From Acidobacteriota bacterium (GTDB lineage Bacteria > Acidobacteriota > UBA6911 > RPQK01 > DATIPO01), in NCBI GenBank assembly GCA_035471785.1, contig DATIPQ010000143.1, positions 1-64,000 of the forward strand: a stretch of DNA of 64,000 nt, read 5' to 3'. Shown here one piece after another: positions 25,705-36,845 of the stretch. Below the pieces are notes generated by a model. That model was given only the letters and a program-made list of their open reading frames with translations. It searched no databases and had not been told where the DNA came from. Numbering within the stretch: position 1 is the first letter of the stretch; each line of letters starts with the position of its first letter. The position numbers and the translations under genes are program-made.

Positions 25705-25956
25705 CTAGGGCCCAGGGGGTTCGCCTCCAGGCTTACCACAAGCATCCATACAACAATCATCGAAGGTAGGTTGATTGTCGCAAGCGTCGGCATCTTCTGT
25801 GCAATTCTTGTCTCTCCTGCAAATCAGACACTCGTCGCAACAGCAGTCAAATGTCGTACCTTCTTGGCCCATGAGGTTCAAAGCGAAGAAAACAGCCGAC
25901 AGGAGGAGTACCCATGCCATTGCCAATTTACCGAAATTCAGTAATCTTTGTTTCAC
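25705..25956 (-). CDS. secreted Cys-rich mini-protein (10 Cys)
   Basis: 83 aa starting at GTG, with a perfect AGGAGG 4 bases upstream. Residues about 10-30 are a signal peptide or TM anchor (KLAMAWVLLLSAVFFALNLMG). The mature part is short and acidic, with ten cysteines in about 45 residues: FDCCCDECLICRRD, KNCTED, DACDNQPTFDDCCMDACG. It ends in GKPGGEPPGP. The even number of cysteines fits disulfide folding or metal binding (metallothionein-like); I cannot tell which. The gene starts 15 bases after the CPPS thioredoxin-like gene and is followed by the permease, so an exported, cysteine-processed product is inferred. Confidence 0.7.
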   Translation of the reverse strand: MKQRLLNFGKLAMAWVLLLSAVFFALNLMGQEGTTFDCCCDECLICRRDKNCTEDADACDNQPTFDDCCMDACGKPGGEPPGP

Positions 25957-25971
25957 TTGTCCTCCTATCAG

Positions 25972-26499
25972 TTACTTGCCGTATAAGTGAGAGATGACGT
26001 CTTCGTTGACCTGCCCCCGATGGATTCGCCGAAGACGATTACTGCGATCTACTACTGCCACTAAAGGTGTGGCGGCGATCCCAGTCTTGAAAATCCAGGG
26101 GCGCACATCCCCGATGAAGAACTCGCGGTAAGGCAACTGACGCCTCTTGAGGTCCTCGATGATGGCAGTCTTTCCGGGCCAGTCTTGCCCGGCTGAAACA
26201 ACCCACACGTGCATTCTCGGCCGCCACCTCGTCTTTTCAAGCAGACTTAGGATTGCGGGGACACTTCGATCACTGGGAGGGCAGTTCCCTTTGCCGACGA
26301 TGAGAAGCCCGCCTTCAGCCCCAGTCGTGTCGGGGACTATCCTATCCAGAGCCAATCCGCGAAGGATCGTTGGATAAATCCGGTCAGTCCAAGTGCTCGC
26401 GAGTCGCTCTCTAGCCTGGCTTTCAAGTTCTTGACTGACCAACACAAGAAAAGGCAATAGAGCAGCAATCGAAAATGCACCGAACTTCATATACCGCAT
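25972..26499 (-). CDS. membrane-anchored thioredoxin-fold protein with CPPS site
   Basis: 175 aa, first gene of the cassette. N-terminal TM or signal anchor (FSIAALLPFLVLVSQ), then a thioredoxin-like fold: LLIVGKGNCPPSDRSV with a CPPS active site, strand MHVWVVSAGQDW, and cis-Pro loop TGIAATPLVAVVDRSN. As in the 220-aa partner at 22517-23179, the second active-site cysteine is serine. Both genes share the fold and the CPxS motif but not close identity, so they are ancient paralogues or parallel recruits. Probably periplasmic, acting on a thiol substrate such as the neighbouring Cys-rich peptide (inferred). Confidence 0.72.
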   Translation of the reverse strand: MRYMKFGAFSIAALLPFLVLVSQELESQARERLASTWTDRIYPTILRGLALDRIVPDTTGAEGGLLIVGKGNCPPSDRSVPAILSLLEKTRWRPRMHVWVVSAGQDWPGKTAIIEDLKRRQLPYREFFIGDVRPWIFKTGIAATPLVAVVDRSNRLRRIHRGQVNEDVISHLYGK

Positions 26500-26558
26500 T
26501 GCGTCCCATCGACCCTAACAGCGAGTCGCTTCATTTTCTGTTGGATTCTCAACATTTT

Positions 26559-26564
26559 ATTATA
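26559..26564 (-). promoter_or_regulatory. candidate -10 box for the cassette
   Basis: TATAAT on the minus strand (26564-26559) inside an AT-rich patch, about 60 bases before the first cassette gene. No good -35 is visible 17 bases upstream, so the cassette promoter may need an activator. Confidence 0.35.
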
Positions 26565-26613
26565 AATAGGACCTTGTGCCGACTTCTGGGTAACGTGTGG
26601 CTACCTGGCGGCT

Positions 26614-27519
26614 CTATGCATATCGGCGGAGGATGCGCAGGCATCCGCTCAGGTAGGAGCGTCCGAAGAGGTTGAGGTGGTTGAGCAGGTGGTAGAGCTG
26701 GTAGAGGTCGCTGCGGGCCTGGTGCCCATCCCGGCGTGGACGCACTTCGTGATAGGCGGCGTAGAACTCCGAGTCGAACCCTCCGAAGAGGCGGGTCATG
26801 GCCAGGTCGGCTTCGCCGCGTCCGTAGTAGACGGCCGGATCGATGAGCACCGGGCGTCCCCGGTCGTCGCACAGATAGTTGCCGCTCCACAAGTCTCCGT
26901 GCAGCAGGCAGGGGGGTTCGTCGGGTTGGGCGATGTATTCATCCAGCCGGTCGAGCAAGCGCCGGCCCAACTGCATCATCTGGTCGTCAGCGTGCCCCTT
27001 TTGGCAAGCCAGCTCAAGCTGAAATCCCAGCCGGCGGCGACGATAAAAGTCGACCCAGTCCTCCATCCATCCGTTGGGCTGTGGGGTGCTGCCGATATAG
27101 TTGTCATGTTCAAAGCCGAAGCGCTCGGCGCCGGATTCCTGGTGGAGCAAGGCAAATCCGCGCCCCAGCCGGCGGAAAAAGTCCCCCGCAGGATGTCCCG
27201 TGGGAATGTGCTCCATGACGATGAAGTGGGCCGCGCCCCGCCGGCCGCCTCCCACGGCTATGACCTCGGGCACCCGCAGTTCTCCAGCCGCCTCGGCCAG
27301 GGCCTCGAGTCCTTCGGCCTCACGCTCGAACATCCCCGGCAGGGGATCGGCATTCGACTTGAGGAAGAACTCGCGCCCGTCCTCGAGCTCGATGCGCCGG
27401 GCGGCGTTGATGCATCCCCCGCCCACTCCCGCGCTCTCCCGGATGGCGGAGCGCTTACCCGTGGCCTGGGCGATGGCGTCTTCAACGGCGTTCTCTAAGC
27501 TCATAACCTCGGCCCTCAT
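26614..27519 (-). CDS. fructosamine kinase family protein (FN3K)
   Basis: 301 aa, cytoplasmic kinase of the aminoglycoside-phosphotransferase fold. Marks: GGGCINAARRIEL glycine-rich loop, FFLKSNA lysine, HFIVMEHIP hinge, LLHGDLWSGNYL catalytic loop and LIDPAVYYGRGEADLAM metal-binding segment. FN3K-type enzymes phosphorylate ketoamine adducts (fructosamine or ribulosamine) on proteins, which then fall off. The ATG overlaps the stop of the LMW phosphatase gene (ATGA), so the two are co-translated. A likely protein deglycation pair. Confidence 0.93.
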   Translation of the reverse strand: MRAEVMSLENAVEDAIAQATGKRSAIRESAGVGGGCINAARRIELEDGREFFLKSNADPLPGMFEREAEGLEALAEAAGELRVPEVIAVGGGRRGAAHFIVMEHIPTGHPAGDFFRRLGRGFALLHQESGAERFGFEHDNYIGSTPQPNGWMEDWVDFYRRRRLGFQLELACQKGHADDQMMQLGRRLLDRLDEYIAQPDEPPCLLHGDLWSGNYLCDDRGRPVLIDPAVYYGRGEADLAMTRLFGGFDSEFYAAYHEVRPRRDGHQARSDLYQLYHLLNHLNLFGRSYLSGCLRILRRYA

Positions 27520-27998
27520 TCGCCAGCCGAGCCTGCAAGATGCTCGAGCAGACCGTCCATACCCTCTTCCAGCAAGTCGAGGACGGCGTCGAAACCGTCG
27601 CGTCCGCCGTAGTAGGGATCGGGCACATCGACAGGGAATCCGTCGCCTACGAAGTCGCTGAAGAGCTTGATTTTGTGCTGGTAGCGTCCTTTTCGGTCCA
27701 TGGCCTGAATGCTGCGCAGGTTAGACCGGTCCATGGCCACGATCAGGTCGAAGCGCTGAAAATCACGCTCGGAAAACTGCCTCGACTGCCCGGTCAAGTC
27801 GAGTCCCCTGCGCGAAGCCGCCTGGCGCATGCGCCGATCCGGAGGCTCGCCCACATGGTAAGCCGAAGTGCCCGCCGAGTCGGCCTCGAACTCCCCTTGC
27901 AGCCCCCGCTCGGCCACATAGTGCTTGAACACCCCTTCCCCGGCCGGCGACCTGCAAATATTCCCTAAACACACAAACAAAACCCGCTTCCTACTCAT
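27516..27998 (-). CDS. low-molecular-weight protein-tyrosine-phosphatase family
   Basis: 160 aa from ATG 27998. The frame is open further upstream, but MSRKRVLFVCLGNICRSPAGEG is the family N-terminus. The P-loop C10-x5-R16-S (CLGNICRS) and the catalytic aspartate in VPDPYYGG are both present. Classically a phosphatase for phosphotyrosine. The coupled FN3K gene suggests another role: members of this family dephosphorylate sugar-phosphate adducts on proteins (ribulosamine 5-phosphate), creating the FN3K substrate. That substrate is inferred from family knowledge and context. Confidence 0.92.
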   Translation of the reverse strand: MSRKRVLFVCLGNICRSPAGEGVFKHYVAERGLQGEFEADSAGTSAYHVGEPPDRRMRQAASRRGLDLTGQSRQFSERDFQRFDLIVAMDRSNLRSIQAMDRKGRYQHKIKLFSDFVGDGFPVDVPDPYYGGRDGFDAVLDLLEEGMDGLLEHLAGSAGE

Positions 27999-28057
27999 CC
28001 CCAGCAGTCTACCCAATCCCCCCATCCCCTGTCGCCGAAACCTGTAAAAAAAACAGC

Positions 28058-28091
28058 TTGACAAGGCGTGCTTCCATCCGTATATTCGGAT
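28058..28091 (+). promoter_or_regulatory. promoter and operator of sahR-like/ahcY operon
   Basis: TTGACA (28058-28063), 17-base spacer, TATATT (28081-28086): a near-consensus sigma-70 promoter. The -10 sits in the middle of ATCCGTATATTCGGAT (28076-28091), a 16-base palindrome with 7 of 8 pairs matching. A DNA-binding protein on this palindrome would block the promoter, as expected for ArsR-type autorepression. The expected transcription start is at about 28093, right at the GTG start of the regulator gene. Confidence 0.72.
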
Positions 28092-28093
28092 TT

Positions 28094-29106
28094 GTGGATG
28101 AACGAGCGGACCAGTTGCTGAAGTCGCTGGCTGACCGGACGCGGCGGGATATGGTGCGGGTGTTGGGAGAAGTGCCCCTGACGGTGGGGGAGATCACCGA
28201 GGTGTTGGGGATGCCTCAGTCGACCGTCAGCCGCCACCTGAAGACGCTGCGCCAGACCGGGTTGCTGGTGGACCGGCGGGAAGGCAACCGGACTTACATC
28301 GGAGTGGTCGAACCGCAGGTCAACGGCAACGGTGTCAAGGGGGACGCTCAACTGGGCGATCTGCTCAACGGCTGGCTGAGGAAGCAGCCTCTGGGAGATC
28401 TCCTGGAAGAGCGCCTCAAGACCGTGGTGCGCGGACGCGAAGGCGGCCAGGACGCCTTTGAGCGGCTGGCTCACCAGTGGGACGACCTGCGCTTCCAGCA
28501 CTTCGGCGGACTCTTTCACCTCGAAGCCCTGGCATCGCTGCTGCCCCGCGGGTGGACGGTGCTGGACATCGGAACCGGCACCGGCTACATGCTGCCTTTC
28601 CTAAGCCGCCAGTTTCGCCAGGTGATCGCGGTCGATCCCTCCTCAGCCATGCTGGAGCTTGCCCGCGAGAGGGCCCATCGGGAAGGACTGGAGAACGTCC
28701 GCGTCCACCCCGGACGCCTGGAGGAGCTTCCTGCTGAAGAAGACAGCGTGGATGCCGTCCTGGCCATTCTGGTGATGCGCCACAGCGCCGATCGAGGGCA
28801 GGCGCTGACCGAGCTGGCCCGCGTCCTCAAGCCCGGCGGACGCCTGCTGGTGGTCGACATTCATCCACACCGATTGAACGAGTTTCACCTCGCCATGGGC
28901 GATTCCTCGCCGGGAATCGACCCCGGGCGGCTGATCGAAGAACTGACGGAGGCCGGTTTCCAACTGGGCCGGCACACGAATCTGCCCATGCCGCCTCCCG
29001 GCCACCCGGCCGCACCGTCGCGTCCGGCGCCGCCTTTGTTTCTGCTGACCGCTGAGAACCGAACCTCCGCCCAAAGAGCGGATTCCACATCCAAGGAGAC
29101 TGTTTC

Positions 29107-29110
<4 letters not shown>
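28094..29110 (+). CDS. ArsR-family regulator with methyltransferase domain (SahR-like)
   Basis: 338 aa from GTG 28094. An N-terminal ArsR winged helix ([21 protein letters not shown], then [24 protein letters not shown]) is fused to a class I SAM methyltransferase-like domain (motif [12 protein letters not shown] at about 155). The frame can be read from a TTG at 28058, but that TTG is the -35 box of the promoter above, so the GTG, at the predicted transcription start, is better. This is the layout of SahR, which senses S-adenosylhomocysteine and controls ahcY. Here it overlaps the ahcY ATG by 4 bases. Ligand inferred. Confidence 0.82.
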
Positions 29111-30543
<1,433 letters not shown>

Positions 30544-30579
30544 CCCTCCGCCTTGGCGAAGGAGGGCCCCCACGCCCAA

Positions 30580-31023
30580 ATGTCTACTCTATTCTCCAAC
30601 CGGGCCGGCTTGATCGGGATTCCTCTGGTCTTGCTGGCCTTGTTGGGCCTCTACCTCGACTACGGCCATTGGTTGGACGGCGAATTCCTCAACTTTTACG
30701 AGTTGCGATCTCTGTCCAGCCTTCCCGCGGGCAGCATCGTCACGGTCAGCTATGCACCCTGCTACAAGATCGACGAGGACGGTTTTCACCTGCGCACCGG
30801 CGAAGGGGAATCGATCCACGTTCGGGGCCGCCTTGAAGGCCTGACTGTGGGCGCCCGGGCCATCCTGCAGGGACGCCTGCTGGCAGACGGAAGCCTGCAA
30901 CTGATCGAAGGCCGTACCGCCCGCCGCGACTGGTTCAAGAAATACGCAGGACTGCTGGTGCTCTTCCTGCTTCTGCCTGCTCTGCTGCTCGAATTCCGCC
31001 GCGGATGGGGCCAGGAAGCTTGA
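30580..31023 (+). CDS. membrane protein with two TM helices, unknown function
   Basis: About 147 aa from ATG 30580 (a TTG at 30553 is less likely). TM1 (AGLIGIPLVLLALLGLYLDYG), an extracytoplasmic beta-rich region (SIVTVSYAPCYKIDEDGFHL, IHVRGRLEGLTVGARAILQG) that looks OB-fold-like, and TM2 (YAGLLVLFLLLPALLL). A hairpin (CCCTCC...GGAGGG, 30544-30566) between ahcY and this gene lacks a T-tract. Co-oriented with the next gene, 4 bases apart. Function unknown. Confidence 0.6.
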   Translation: MSTLFSNRAGLIGIPLVLLALLGLYLDYGHWLDGEFLNFYELRSLSSLPAGSIVTVSYAPCYKIDEDGFHLRTGEGESIHVRGRLEGLTVGARAILQGRLLADGSLQLIEGRTARRDWFKKYAGLLVLFLLLPALLLEFRRGWGQEA

Positions 31024-31027
31024 CGCG

Positions 31028-31546
31028 ATGCCGGACCTCATCAGCCACGCTTTAACGGGTTTCTTGGCGCGCCCCGAGGCGGGACGGCGGAGCATCCTGC
31101 TGACCGTGGCCGGGACCGCCCTTCCCGATTTGGCGGGGCGCGCCCCCGAGTTAGCCGCGGCAACCTTCTTCCCGGCCTGGCGCTTTTCGACTCCCGACTG
31201 GGTGTTCGACGGCACCGCCATCTTCCACACCTTGCTGCCGCTGGCCCTGCTCTGCTGGGTGCTGTCTTTCGCCGCTCCCACTCCGCCGGCCCGGCGACAG
31301 GTCTTCACTTGCCTGCTCTTGGGCGGATGGCTGCACCTGGGCTTCGACTACCTGCAGCGCCATCTCTTCTACGACTACCACCCCCTCTACCCGCTCTCGT
31401 ACATGGGATGGGAAGCCGAGTTCTTCTGGACCGAAGACAGCCTCTACTACGTCCTCCCTCCCCTGGCCGTCCTCAGCCTGGCAGCCTGGCTCTACCGCCG
31501 CCGCTCCCCAGGCCGGGGAAACATGAGCCGAAAGCGACTGGGTTAG
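31028..31546 (+). CDS. YdjM/DUF457-like metal-dependent membrane hydrolase
   Basis: 172 aa with four TM helices. It shows the family pattern of N-terminal DLISHALTGF and later histidines (GWLHLGFDYLQRHLFYDYHPLYPL). Members are called membrane-bound metal-dependent hydrolases, but their substrate is unknown. AGGAAG precedes the ATG; the gene follows the two-TM protein by 4 bases. Confidence 0.75.
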   Translation: MPDLISHALTGFLARPEAGRRSILLTVAGTALPDLAGRAPELAAATFFPAWRFSTPDWVFDGTAIFHTLLPLALLCWVLSFAAPTPPARRQVFTCLLLGGWLHLGFDYLQRHLFYDYHPLYPLSYMGWEAEFFWTEDSLYYVLPPLAVLSLAAWLYRRRSPGRGNMSRKRLG

Positions 31547-31552
31547 AGAACA

Positions 31553-31600
31553 AGTCCGGGCTCGCTCGAAGGCGAGCGATTCACTGGGGCAACTGGCGAA
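31553..31600 (+). repeat. dispersed repeat R1, partial copy
   Basis: GTCCGGGCTCGCTCGAAGGC GAGCGATTC is shared with 63404-63431 and 63484-63512, and the following ACTGGCGAAT resembles the part of R1 at 50548-50560. It lies between a membrane protein gene and a convergent metallopeptidase gene. Confidence 0.7.
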
Positions 31601-31659
31601 TCTGTCCCTGTCAGGGGAAAGAACGGAGGACCCTGGCTCAGGACTAATGACCGGCAGCA

Positions 31660-32028
31660 CTACTCGTAGCCGTAGGCGGCAAGAGTTTCCTCGTCGAAGC
31701 CCATGAAATGCCCGACTTCATGAGCCAGCGTGATCTCGACCTCGCGGATCAGGTCGCGACGGTTTGGAAAATCGCGAAGCAAGGGCTGACGGAAGATGTA
31801 GATGACGGTGGGCAACATGCCCCAGTCGAATGCTCCCCGATCAGGCAGGGGAACACCCACGAAGAGTCCGTAGGCCTGGGCGTGACGATCGCCCAGCACT
31901 TCTTCCATCAAGTCGGGGTTGGGCCAGTCTTCGACCAGGATCTCGAGGTTGTCCATGGCACGCCGGAACTCGGGAGGAATGCGCTCAATCGCACGTTCCA
32001 AGACCCGGTCGAATGCGCGGCGGTCCAT
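31660..32028 (-). CDS. mini-zincin metallopeptidase family protein
   Basis: 122 aa, cytoplasmic. The C-terminal helix TLAHEVGHFMGFDEETL carries the HExxH site with a third ligand in the following residues, characteristic of the small 'minimal metallopeptidase' family (DUF1025-type). It contains FVGVPLPDRG and PTVIYIFRQPLLR, which are typical for that family. Substrate unknown; often located near housekeeping genes. Confidence 0.82.
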   Translation of the reverse strand: MDRRAFDRVLERAIERIPPEFRRAMDNLEILVEDWPNPDLMEEVLGDRHAQAYGLFVGVPLPDRGAFDWGMLPTVIYIFRQPLLRDFPNRRDLIREVEITLAHEVGHFMGFDEETLAAYGYE

Positions 32029-32059
32029 CAGGATTTCTTTGTGTTAGAGGGCGTCCGCT

Positions 32060-32530
32060 CTAGACTTCCCTCATTTCCTCTTCCAGCATGCGGGCGTAGC
32101 GGTCGTCGGAGGAGGAGCGGCCCGCTTGGTCAGCGGAAGCCGCCTCGCCAGAGGGTTGCTTGCTGCGGACGTAAATGACGATGCCCAGGCCGCCAACTGC
32201 CAGAGCTACGAAGGGAAGCACCCAGGCCAGCCAGTTAAATCCCTGCCTGGGCGGCGCGGAAAGTATGCGGGCGCCGTATTGATCGGTGAAGCGAGCCAGG
32301 ATGGCCTCGCTGCTTTGCCCCTCGGAAACCAACTGTCGGATTTCGGCACGGACTTTCTCGGCGGCCGGAGAATGATGCTCCGAAACCGGCTGACGCCAGC
32401 AGCAAGGTGCGATCAACTCGGTTTCCAAGCTCTTGGCTACGACCTCCTGCTGGGGGCTCAGGCGGACGTCGTCTTCGTGGGCCATTGCTGAAGAGAAGAC
32501 CAAGAAGAGAACCATCAGTGCGATACGCAT
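32060..32530 (-). CDS. ccmH: cytochrome c biogenesis protein CcmH-like
   Basis: About 156 aa from ATG 32530. Signal peptide (IALMVLFLVFSSAMA), periplasmic helical domain with ELIAPCCWRQPVSEHHS, then one TM helix (LAWVLPFVALAVGGLGIVIYV) and an acidic cytoplasmic tail. CcmH keeps apocytochrome cysteines reduced for haem attachment. The active site is CC rather than the classical CxxC, a variant I have seen in other acidobacterial-type CcmH. Lone gene, with a cytochrome c gene about 0.9 kb away. Confidence 0.85.
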   Translation of the reverse strand: MRIALMVLFLVFSSAMAHEDDVRLSPQQEVVAKSLETELIAPCCWRQPVSEHHSPAAEKVRAEIRQLVSEGQSSEAILARFTDQYGARILSAPPRQGFNWLAWVLPFVALAVGGLGIVIYVRSKQPSGEAASADQAGRSSSDDRYARMLEEEMREV

Positions 32531-32644
32531 GGGGAAACCTCCCGCCAAGATTGCCTCGGCTCAAGATTGCCTCGCCAGGCAACTTCCCGTAGTTTAGCAC
32601 ATGGCAGCCTCGTCGAGGATGCGAGAGGAAAGGAAGAACCGGAC

Positions 32645-33379
32645 ATGGATTTAGGGCTGAGCGGAAGGAAAGCATTGGTGATGGGAGCCTCCAGCGGACT
32701 GGGCAAGGCGGTCGCCCGAGCCCTCGTCGAGGAAGGCGCCTCAGCCGTCATTTGCGCCCGGGGCGAGGAGAAGCTCAGGTCCACGGCAGAGGAAATCGGG
32801 GCCTTCCCGGTGGTCTGCGACCTCTCTCAAGCAGGAGCCGCCGCGGCTCTGGTCGAGAAATCGCGTGAGAAGCTGGGCGGACTCGACATCCTGGTCTCCA
32901 ACACAGGAGGACCGCCTCAGGGAGGCTTTCTCGATCTCACCAGCCAGGACTGGGAGGCCGGTTTCCGGGGGCTCTGGATGAGCGCGGTGGAGTCGATGCA
33001 GGCCGCTTTGCCGCACATGCGCGAGCAAGGCTGGGGACGACTGCTCCTGGTCACCTCGGTGGCCGCCCGCGAACCGGTGGCCGGACTGACCATATCCAAC
33101 GCCTACCGCGCGGGACTGCACGGACTGGTCAATTCCGTCAGCCGCGAGGTGGCCTCTCAGGGTGTGACCGTCAACGCCCTCATGCCCGGTTACACCAAGA
33201 CCGAGCGGTTAGCCGAACTGGGAGTTTCCGACGAGCAGATCGCGGCCCAAATCCCGGCTGGCCGCCTGGGACGCCCCCACGAGTTGGCCGCTTTGGCCGC
33301 CTTTCTGGCCTCTGAGAAGGCCGCCTACATCACCGGTCAGGCCATCGCCGTCGACGGAGGGCTGCTGCGCAGTATCTGA
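32645..33379 (+). CDS. SDR family protein with altered active site
   Basis: 244 aa from ATG 32645. Rossmann marks: MGASSGLGKAVARALVEEGA and ILVSNTGGPPQGGF; PGYTKTER and C-terminal YITGQAIAVDGG as in FabG-type SDRs. The catalytic Tyr-x3-Lys is absent: the position expected for Tyr holds Ser in TISNAYRAGLHG and Lys is Arg, with a Tyr three residues later. This SNxxRAG form belongs to a known divergent FabG-like subgroup. Enzyme activity is therefore uncertain. Confidence 0.85.
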   Translation: MDLGLSGRKALVMGASSGLGKAVARALVEEGASAVICARGEEKLRSTAEEIGAFPVVCDLSQAGAAAALVEKSREKLGGLDILVSNTGGPPQGGFLDLTSQDWEAGFRGLWMSAVESMQAALPHMREQGWGRLLLVTSVAAREPVAGLTISNAYRAGLHGLVNSVSREVASQGVTVNALMPGYTKTERLAELGVSDEQIAAQIPAGRLGRPHELAALAAFLASEKAAYITGQAIAVDGGLLRSI

Positions 33380-33409
33380 GATCCGCTCCAACCCTTGCCA
33401 AGAGGTGAT

Positions 33410-33787
33410 CTACTGCCCTTCTTCCTCATCGATAAAAGTGTAGACATAACGGGAGACCGCCTTGATGTCTTCCTCGCTGAGGCGGCCCTGAAAGCCCAAC
33501 ATGGCGGTGCCGAGGATGCCTTCGGTGACGTTTTGCTCGATGTCTTCCAGCTTGTCTCCGTGACGCCAATCGTCGTCGGCCAAAGAAAAAAGCGGGTCGG
33601 GATGCTCTCCTTCCGGGCCGTGACAGAGCTGACAGTGGAGCCTGAACAGGCGCTTGCCTTGACGGATCTGACGCTTGGTCTCGGCGTCGTCTTGGGCTTG
33701 CGCCGCCGGCGAGGCGGGCAATGCAGCGTCGAGTACGAACAGCGAGCACCACAAAGCCATCAGCGCGATGACTGCAAATCTCCTCAT
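33410..33787 (-). CDS. class I cytochrome c
   Basis: 125 aa, exported (signal peptide LMALWCSLFVLDAALPASPAAQA). One haem motif CQLCH in LFRLHCQLCHGPEGEH and a distal Met in MLGFQGRLSEEDIKAVSRYVYTF, the usual c-type fold. Likely a small periplasmic electron carrier. Convergent with the SDR gene; ccmH, needed for haem attachment, is nearby. Confidence 0.9.
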   Translation of the reverse strand: MRRFAVIALMALWCSLFVLDAALPASPAAQAQDDAETKRQIRQGKRLFRLHCQLCHGPEGEHPDPLFSLADDDWRHGDKLEDIEQNVTEGILGTAMLGFQGRLSEEDIKAVSRYVYTFIDEEEGQ

Positions 33788-33868
33788 TCCATCTCCTTAA
33801 ATGACCCTGTTGGCGGCCGGAAGAGACGAGCATTATAGCAGTCCTCCGGCCGCACTCCGGCGCCGGAC

Positions 33869-36682
<2,814 letters not shown>

Positions 36683-36845
36683 TTGCTTTCGCTCCTCACG
36701 GTGCATTTTTCCCTGTCAAAGCTGATTCTAACATCTTGAGCGCTCTCTTCAGCTACGTGGAACGCGAGGCGAAGCCGCTTTAACGCTTGCCGAAGGCTTG
36801 GCCCCACCGGAGGCGCTAAGAACGCTGCCGGACCGGAGGTCGCCG

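Noticed and set aside
26614-27519. Aminoglycoside phosphotransferase (resistance) for the FN3K gene
   Set aside because: The HGDLWSGN and DPAVYYG motifs and the LMW-PTP partner fit FN3K better.
28058-28093. TTG-initiated N-terminal extension of the ArsR-type regulator
   Set aside because: The TTG is the -35 box of a strong promoter and the extension would be untranslated; GTG 28094 is used.
30544-30566. CCCTCC/GGAGGG hairpin as a terminator of ahcY
   Set aside because: It has no T-tract and the next gene follows quickly on the same strand; too weak to call.
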